64,000 bases of DNA, from contig QNQO01000515.1 in assembly GCA_003290165.1 (NCBI GenBank), positions 62,001 to 126,000 of the forward strand. Direction: 5' to 3'. Shown one piece after another: positions 57,681 to 64,000 of this stretch. Below the pieces are notes generated by a model. That model did not search any database. It had not been told where the DNA came from and worked only from the letters and a program-made list of their open reading frames with translations. A program made the translations under genes and the position numbers. How positions within the stretch are numbered: the stretch's first letter is position 1; every line of letters begins with the position of its first letter. This DNA comes from Berberis thunbergii. Taxonomy: Eukaryota; Streptophyta; Magnoliopsida; Ranunculales; Berberidaceae.

Positions 57681-58179
57681 CGTCAGCATTAAATGTTGTA
57701 TGGAAAATTAGGAGGCGACAGTTCCAATTGCAACTGCACGAGTCCACATGCATTGAATTAATGTCACTGCATGCAGCCCCATTAACCGGGGGAGTAACCG
57801 ATACAAGCCAATACTGAACCATCCCACAATCTACATCGTACGCGTGGCACGACAATCTTGCCAACAGGACCCAAATGAGCAACTGGGCCCAAGTGAGCGC
57901 CCAGCCAAATTCGACCCAAAAGACGGAGAATGGCCCAGCACATGCAAAAGCACATCCGGCGAAGGCCTTAAGCACCCAAGGAATGTAGAGCACACCTACA
58001 GTGATATTATCAATAAATCCAAGGTATCTGCTTTATTAAAGGTTTACTATTGTTCATCAAATATGGTCGAAGTTCATTACGGTCAATCTATTGTGATTCG
58101 GCTCTAGAATTACACTTGTTGATCTAACCCCTGTGTCAGACTATTAGGTGAAGTGAGTAAGTCTGGACACCCAAGTCAG
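57681..58179. other. Element VIII spacer before tandem array
   Basis: Nothing recognised in this stretch; short ORFs only. Confidence 0.4.
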
Positions 58180-59690
58180 ACTTACACGCACGAGGTCAAG
58201 CGGTGGACCAACCCGACCAAAGTTTAATCAGTGAAGACTAATGACGATAGTTTCTGGTCCACTCTAAGACCATAGTTCGCCAAGCACGGATGAAGATGGC
58301 TTAGAAAGTGGGAGTCTAGTCAACACTCACAATGCCTGGTCAAGATGGCTCGCCAGGGATCATTGTCCAATGATAGACAATGGTCACCGAACCCGACCAA
58401 AGTTTAGTTAGTTATGACTAATGACGATAACTTCTAGTCCTTTATTAGACCGTAGTTCGCCAAAAGCGGATGATAATGGCTTAGAAAGTGGGAGTCTAGT
58501 CAGTGCTCACAATGCCTGATCAAGATGGCATGTCGGGGATCACTGTCCAACCATATACAACGATCACCAAACTTGACCAAAGTTTCGTCAGTTATGACTT
58601 ATGACGGTAAATTCTAGTCCACTCTAAGACCATAGTTCGCCAAGCGCATATGAAGATGCTAAGAAAGTGGGAGCCTAGTCAGCGCTCACAACTATTGATC
58701 AAGATGGCTCGCCAGGGATCATTGTCCAAACATAGACAATGGTCACCGAACACGACTAAAATTTAGTTAGTTTTGACTGATGACGATAACTTCCGCTCTG
58801 CTCTAAGTAATAGTCCGTCAAAGAATTTACATTAAAATTAAATGAAAATGTAGTTTGTATTTTGTTTTATCTCCTATATTATGGTTTCATAAGACTGTCA
58901 CAAATTTTCTTCAAAGTCATTCCATAATGTCAAACAAACATATGCACTCGGTAAGTCTTAGTTCATTTACACTTTAACAAATTTACTTTCAAAATGGAAT
59001 ATTTTAGTATTTAATTAATGTATTCAACAAAATAACCAACTATTAGAGATGGTTTTTGTAAGTTTATTGATGATAGTTATAAGATAAGAAGAACCTATGA
59101 TATATGGTATATAGTAGATGAAGATGACTTAGAAAGTGGGAGTCTAGTCAGCCACCTCAATGCATGATCAAGATGACTTGCTAGGGATCATTGTCCAACT
59201 ACAGATAATGGTCGTCGAACCTGACCAAAATTTAGTCAGTTACGACTGATGACAATAACTTTTGGTCTGATCTGGGACCTAGTCCGCCAGGAGCGGATAC
59301 AGATGGTTTGAAAGTCTAGTTGAGCTCATGAAGCTTAACTCAAACAACTCACCAGAATCATTGTCCAACCATAAACAATGACGCGCTCACTTCACCAAGG
59401 TTTAGTCGGTTACGACTGATGATGATAACTTCTGGTTCGTTCTAAGATATAATCCGCCAAGAGCTGGTAAAGATGACCTAGAAAGTGTGGGCCTAGTCAT
59501 CACTCACAACGCCTAATCAAGACAACTTTCCAAGATCTTAGTCCGACCACTTACAGTGATGCACATGCTTGACCACAGTTTGGCCAGTTCACTAAGACTA
59601 GCGACAGCTTCTGGTCCGATCTAAATCTTGGTTAGCCAGGGGCAGATTACAATGGCTCAAGAAATCAAAAACATGATGAGTCTGAATGAT
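58180..59690. repeat. Tandem repeat array in Element VIII (about 180-bp units)
   Basis: AGAAAGTGGGAGTCTAGTCA recurs at 58303, 58483, 58662 (variant), 59131 and, diverged, near 59480; units are 179-180 bp. Each has GATCATTGTCCAA and CCGACCAAAGTTTAGT. It is the reverse complement in type of the Element IX array (62560-63530), fitting the opposite orientation of the two elements. Confidence 0.85.
58818..59117. other. AT-rich insert within the Element VIII array
   Basis: About 300 bases very rich in A/T interrupt one repeat unit between GTCCGTCAAAG and ATGAAGATGACTTAG. No inverted terminal repeats or target duplication were convincing, so its origin is open. Confidence 0.5.
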
Positions 59691-59701
59691 CTACTGCCAA
59701 C

Positions 59702-60391
59702 TGATGCAGTCGTTTTCCGCTCCCTGCTTTGACCTAGTCCCGCTAACCTGCTGATCCGCACAAGTAACACACGTGAGCCACAAACCACCATTGTGGTGGC
59801 CGATGGCACTCCGATGCTAAAGTCAGACAGGGATTTGAGGAAGGTGTAATGTTATAAACAAGGAGTTTGTAGCGTACCTTAGCTTACCAACCTCATCTCT
59901 TATTTATAGTGCAGGAGTCCTAGTTCTACAAAGCCATCGAATGTGTAGTTTAGGAAGGAGATCTTCGTAGAGATCATTCTCTAATTAGGAGTCGTGTTGT
60001 AGGAAGAAGTTATTTGTTAGCCCTATGCTCCTAGATATGTGAGAGATAGTTCCCAATCCAAGAGCAATCCGTAGAAAGAAGTTTCCCTACATGGAATGTA
60101 CTCTGGTATTTGTTTCCTAGTTGGAAGAAAAGTGTTGTTGTAATTGTCTCTCCGAAACTGATCCTCGAGATACTTGCCTTAGTAGGACTTACGAGTATTT
60201 AGGATAGCTGTGAGACATGTGGGCCTAACATGCTAGCTATAAGAGTTCGGGTGCGTCCGGCGGATTGAATTAGGCTAGCTTTGAACCGTTTGGGCCGGAT
60301 CAGTGTTGAACTGACGCTGGGGCTTGTAATTCCTTGAGATCATCATGACACGTGTATGGCTCAGGGAGGTGACCATTTTTGTGTATCATCA
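59702..60391 (-). repeat. Element IX 3' LTR
   Basis: 690 bp. In element orientation TGATGATACAC...GCATCA, TATA motif TATAAATAAG near 59900-59909. Shares the GGTGGCCGATGGCACTCCGA block with the other three LTRs. Confidence 0.88.
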
Positions 60392-60406
60392 GCTACTTCC
60401 CCCGAG
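60392..60406 (-). other. Polypurine tract of Element IX
   Basis: Minus strand CTCGGGGGAAGTAGC directly before the LTR start. Confidence 0.75.
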
Positions 60407-60553
60407 TTAGTGGGACATTAAGTCGGTCCACTGACTCTTTGAAAAAGCAATTGTATTGTCGTGATGATTGAACTCGAAGCGTTCGTCTCGAGCGGCGCAT
60501 GATATTAATGGGTACCCGACTACTCATGGAGGGAAAGTGCAATTCGTCTTCCC

Positions 60554-60560
60554 TATAAAT
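60554..60560 (+). promoter_or_regulatory. TATA box for Element IX antisense ORF
   Basis: CCCTATAAATATTTGC, 100 bases upstream of ATG 60654 on the plus strand, outside the LTR and opposite to the element's own transcription. Confidence 0.6.
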
Positions 60561-60653
60561 ATTTGCTGCTTCGATGAAGATTTTCTCATTTTTAACTACA
60601 CTGTTCTTTTGAGCCATAGTATTGTTGTGAAATTTGATTTGTTCTTTCTACTG

Positions 60654-62477
60654 ATGGCTAACAATGTTGAACTTTCTCCCAAGGACCTGTTATCTTTCAT
60701 TTGCGTCAAGTTCTTCGAAGGTAGCTTGGTCGACGAAATCAAAATGATCAGGCTTCGTAGTCTGTACTGTATTCCGGGAGATTTGGATATTGTTTTCGCG
60801 TTTGGAGGTTTGGGCCAGACTACACCCCCTCATGGGTACATAAGTTTGTACCGAGGCATGTTTGAGTCTGGGCTTCGGTTTCCAGCGCCAGATGACGCCT
60901 GGCGCTTCTTTCTTAATTTTCGCATGCTCCCGCTTAAATGGCTCCGAGCGGGCTCAAGATTTTGCTTGAAATTCTTCTGAGGGCTCATGATGTTGGTCTC
61001 CATTTGACCCCGATGGTGATCCATCACATGACCACTGCTCAATTGGACCCCAGGGGTCTCTGCATATTGAACTGTTCTTCTTGTCTGGGCTTGGTGGCGG
61101 ACGTCACTGAATCTATCTTGGGAAAAGCATTGGTTCTTGGTTTTGGTGGATTATGCGTATTTCAAGTTTGAGAGTCGTAGAGTGTCCCGATACTTTCATT
61201 TTGATCTTTGTGAGTTTCTTAGTTGTTGGCATATTATATGTATATTTTTGTATATCCCTTACGCAGCGCTAGTTCTGGCGTTATTCCTTTATTTCAGGGA
61301 AGTTTGTTATTTCATCTCTTAACGAGGAAGAGAGGCTGATAGAGAAGGAGTTCCTCAAGCTCCATTTGACATCCGCTAAGGAGGTCATAATGCCAGGAAA
61401 TGTTGTGCGCAGTGGGTAGTTGTGGTGTTCTCATGGTGTTCGCCTCGTGCCAGGTTCACCGGCTGAGGAAGTTGTCAGGCTTGCTGAATTGGAGGCGATT
61501 GTGCCTCCCATCGTTGTTTTGAAGAAGAGGCAACCCTCTGACTGGGCGGCTTCTCCCATTGGGACATCGCGGTATGCACAGGCGGCACCCTCGGAGGGTT
61601 GTAGCTTCCCTCCAGATGCTTCTACTTCCCTTGTTGACTTAGAGGGGGTGGAAGTTTGACCGCACGTCGATGCATCACGTCACTATGGTCCCTAAATGAT
61701 CGCTCGTTCCCTTCAGCCGTACAGTCATGTTTCGCTGCACCGTGAAGCCCGCGGGAGAGTTCTCGCTTTGGAGAAGGCCTTCGCGGATTTGCCAATGTCA
61801 TATTCAGATGCCCTCTATCGGGTGGATTTACTAAATGGTCATCTGCATAATTTTGGTACTATCACGAACCTCGGGCCCGTGGGGGCCGCAGCCTCTATCA
61901 CCGAAATGGAATTTGCTGGTATGAGATCTCAATTGAGGGCGGCCAAGTCTGATTTGGCGTCTACTCACGCTGAACTGAGGCGGACTAGGGCCAAACTGAA
62001 GCACCTAGATGTAGTTGTGGATAGATGGTCTTCTGATCTAGAAGCCGAGAGGAAGCTGGCGGAGGTGGATCAAGCCATCGAACAACAACAGCTAGAGTCT
62101 GCAATTGACGAGGGGTTTCGCCACGTTCGTGAGGCAGAGCGACTGTTGACGGAGGAGCGTTTGCACTTGCAGTCCTAGCGGGTGCGGTAGATTTCGACAT
62201 GTCAGGCATGAGGCTGTTGATCTCGTATGAGGTTATTCAGGGTAGGTTGGAGCTTCTAAAGCTAAACAGGGAAGAGCATCCTGGTGTGGATCTTGAATTA
62301 GCCTGCTACAGGATGGCTACTTTCGAACCGATTAATAGAGGGGAGGGCTCTGGCACCACAGGACTAGTTGATGAGGAGGATTTTTTCCTTAAAATGGTTG
62401 TAACGTCCTTTCCTAGACAGACAAATATTTTTTGCATGAAAGTATTGTTTTGCTCTGTATTGTCGTGTTTACTTTAG
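60654..62477 (+). CDS. Antisense ORF of Element IX: PF04195-like domain plus coiled coil, with intron
   Basis: Starts MANNVELSPKDLLSFICVKF at 60654. Domain 1: YISLYRGMFESGLRFP, then after a one-base break at the A-run 60936-60938, MAPSGLKILLEILLRAHDVG, and YFKFESRRVSRYFHF. A GTGAGT donor at 61210 and a TTTCAG acceptor at 61296-61297 bound an 88-bp intron. After it come NEEERLIEKEFLKLHLTSAK, a low-complexity linker and a coiled coil (61740-62178, RSQLRAAKSDLASTHAELRR). It ends with IQGRLELLKLNREEHPG and an acidic tail; the stop at 62475-62477 is uncertain. Best-preserved copy here. PF04195-like assignment is from memory of motif order; function unknown. Confidence 0.65.
61210..61297 (+). other. 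Intron in Element IX antisense ORF
   Basis: 88 bp, GTGAGT...TTATTTCAG, in the same place as the 71-bp intron of the Element III copy, just after the conserved aromatic block. Confidence 0.65.
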
Positions 62478-62559
62478 ATGTTTTGTAGATCATAGAGTCT
62501 GTATTACTGGGCGGAGTGCCTATCTTTGTCAGTCAAAATATATTGTTGTTTTGGATCAC

Positions 62560-63530
62560 TATCATTGACCTTGTGACAGATTAGGGGTTAATCAACAAAA
62601 ATTGTCGTTGGTCGAGGGTTGACCAAGCTCCCTCGATCATTATCTGTAATGACTTTTTGGTGAGTCGTTAGCAGATAAGCGCTGATTGGGCTCCTACTCC
62701 CTCAGCAGTCGTGATTTGTAAATGGTGGACTAGGCGTTGGGCACCAGGAGCCGTCGTCATCAATTCATGAATCGACTAAGCTTACCTGGTAGCGGACTAG
62801 GCGTTGGGCACCAGATGCCACCGTTATCAGTCACGAACTGACTAAGCTTACCTGGTAAATTCGACAATCATTGTTTGTTGGCGAGCAATGATCCCTTAGT
62901 GAGTCGTCACCAGTGAGCAAGTGTTGACTAGACTCCCACTTCCTCGGCCATCGTGGTCCGCATGTAGCGGACTAGGCGTTGGGTACCAGAACCCATCGTC
63001 ATCAGTCGCGAACTGACTAAGCTTACCTAGTAAGTTTCACGATCATTGTCTGTTGGCGAGCAATGATCCCTTGGCGAGTCGTTGTCATCAGCAGGCAAGT
63101 GTTGACTAGACTCCCACTACCTCGGCTGACGTGGTCAGCATGTAGTGGATTAGGCATTGGGCACCAGAAGTCGTCATCAGTCGCAAACTGACTAAGCTTA
63201 CCTGGTAAGTTCGGCGATCATTGTCTGTTGGAGAGCAATGGTCCCTTGGCGAGTCATCATCATCAGTGGATGAGCGCTGACTAAACTCCCACTTTCTCGG
63301 CCATCGTGGTCCGTGTGTAGTGAACTAAGCGTTGGGCACCAGAAGTCGTCATCGCTCGCGAACTGACTAAGCTTACCTGGTAAGTTTGACGATCATTGTC
63401 TGTTGGAGAGCAATGATCCCTTGGCGAGTCGTCATCAGCAGGTGAGCGCTGACTAGACTTTCACTTCCTCGACCGTCGTAGTCCGTCTGGTGGACTAGGC
63501 ATTGGGCTAATATTCGAGTCTGGCTATAAC
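62560..63530. repeat. Tandem repeat array in Element IX (about 175-180-bp units)
   Basis: GACTAAGCTTACCTGGTAAG recurs near 62840, 63015, 63190 and 63365, with GATCATTGTCTGTTGG, GGCGAGTCGT and TGACTAGACTCCCACTTCC in each unit. A partial unit precedes at 62774. Shares words with the arrays of II, III and VIII. Confidence 0.88.
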
Positions 63531-63587
63531 TGGGCTTGTCGAGGGTTGTAACGGATAGCAGTGGAAGTTTTGGTAAAAACTAATATT

Positions 63588-64000
63588 TTATTGATCATAT
63601 TTTTTCAGATGCTCGACATTCCAAGGTCGTTTTAGCCCGTCGTCGTCTGCTTCTTTCAGCTAGTACGTTCTTGGCCTGTTGACCTTGGTGACTCTATAAG
63701 GTCCTTCTTAGTTTGGGTTTAGTTTTCCCACTCTGGTTTCTTTGGTGTTCTGCTGGGTTTTCCTGAGTACCCAATCTCCCACCTTGAACTCGCGTGATTT
63801 GACCTTCTTGTTGTAATATTGCATCATTCGTTGTTGGTAAGTGGTTATCTTGAAGTAGGCTAGATCTCGCTTTTCATCGAGGAGGTCTAGCCCTACGCAC
63901 AAGGCTTCGTCGTTGCCGTCTTGTTTGAGCTCCTCTGTTCGAAAGATTGGCATCTCGAATTCTATTGAAACCATAGCTTCTGTCCCGTATGCTAGGGTGA
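63588..64000 (-). pseudogene. Element IX integrase C-terminus
   Basis: Minus strand: MPIFRTEELKQDGNDEALCV, LDLLDEKRDLAYFKI, YYNKKVKSREFKVGDWVLRK, then after a stop at 63708 EGPYRVTKVNRPRTY, a second stop, and WNVEHLKKYDQ ending at 63588. This is the C-terminal domain of Tat-lineage integrase (KVGDWVLRK and HLKKYY-like end). The catalytic core lies off the right edge. Confidence 0.88.

Larger units (their letters stand above)
54820..59701 (+). mobile_element. Element VIII: Tat-lineage gypsy, non-autonomous, 5'-truncated
   Basis: Plus-strand relative of Elements II and III. It begins inside gag with no LTR, then protease (55707-56219), the conserved block (57389-57670) and a 180-bp tandem array (58180-59690). 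There is no RT or integrase. Element IX's 3' LTR begins at 59702, so the antisense ORF and 3' LTR of Element VIII should lie beyond IX, off the right edge. Confidence 0.75.
59702..64000 (-). mobile_element. Element IX: Tat-lineage gypsy with pol, 3' portion
   Basis: Minus-strand element running off the right edge. From right to left it shows the pol end (integrase C-terminus, stop 63588), a 175-180-bp tandem array (63530-62560), an antisense ORF on plus (60654-62477), a polypurine tract and the 3' LTR (59702-60391). The LTR belongs to the same family as those of Elements II and III, and the antisense ORF is homologous to theirs. The left flank is CCAAC. It is inserted in the array of Element VIII. 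Confidence 0.85.

Noticed and set aside
58818..59117. MITE
   Set aside because: No convincing inverted terminal repeats or TA/TTA target copies at either end.

Overview
The window is plant nuclear DNA, almost certainly from a flowering plant. It has spliced genes with GT-AG introns, a plant-specific MUN/DUF810 gene and a CER1-type cuticular wax gene, and it is packed with plant-type Ty3/gypsy (Tat and Tekay lineages), Ty1/copia, LINE-L1, TRIM and hAT elements. Nothing prokaryotic, organellar or viral was seen.

Layout. 1-41 kb is one nest of retroelements. From outside in: Element I (Tat-type gypsy, + strand; RT-RNaseH-integrase at 29292-33220, remainder at 40412-40920) was split by Element II (- strand; 448-4756 and 27087-29291, its 3' end lying off the left edge). 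Element II was split by Element III (- strand, 4757-27086). Element III was split by Element IV (Tekay-like chromovirus, + strand, 6642-19659). Element IV's 3' LTR was split by Element V (L1-type LINE, - strand, about 13666-17449). Element VI (33221-40411) sits separately inside Element I. A TRIM (1-447) and a non-autonomous hAT element (22242-22919) are also embedded. Target-site duplications fix most of these joints: ATCGG for IV, CTCAC for VI, TCTAC/TCCAC for III, GTCGAAAC for the hAT.

41.2-49.0 kb is a gene island with two convergent genes: a five-exon MUN/DUF810 gene on + (41238-45251) and a ten-exon CER1-like aldehyde decarbonylase gene on - (45918-48964). 49.4-64 kb is repetitive again: a Ty1/copia element (VII, 49456-54351), a 5'-truncated non-autonomous Tat element (VIII, about 54820-59701), and the 3' part of a related, pol-bearing Tat element (IX, - strand, 59702 to the right edge).

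How the parts relate. Elements II, III, VI and IX share one plan: LTR, Asp-type primer site where the 5' end is visible, gag and sometimes protease, long tandem repeats, then a gene antisense to the element. That antisense gene encodes a PF04195-like domain followed by coiled coil. It carries a short GT-AG intron in III, IX and I, and a TATA box about 100 bp upstream of its start in VI and IX. II and III have no RT or integrase but share LTRs with IX, which does have an integrase end, so IX-type elements are the natural helpers.

Quality warning. Every reading-frame break I could resolve, in the two host genes as well as in the transposons, is a single missing base, usually in a short homopolymer. 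That pattern points to residual sequencing or assembly error at least as much as to decay, so the two host genes should not be called pseudogenes from this sequence alone.
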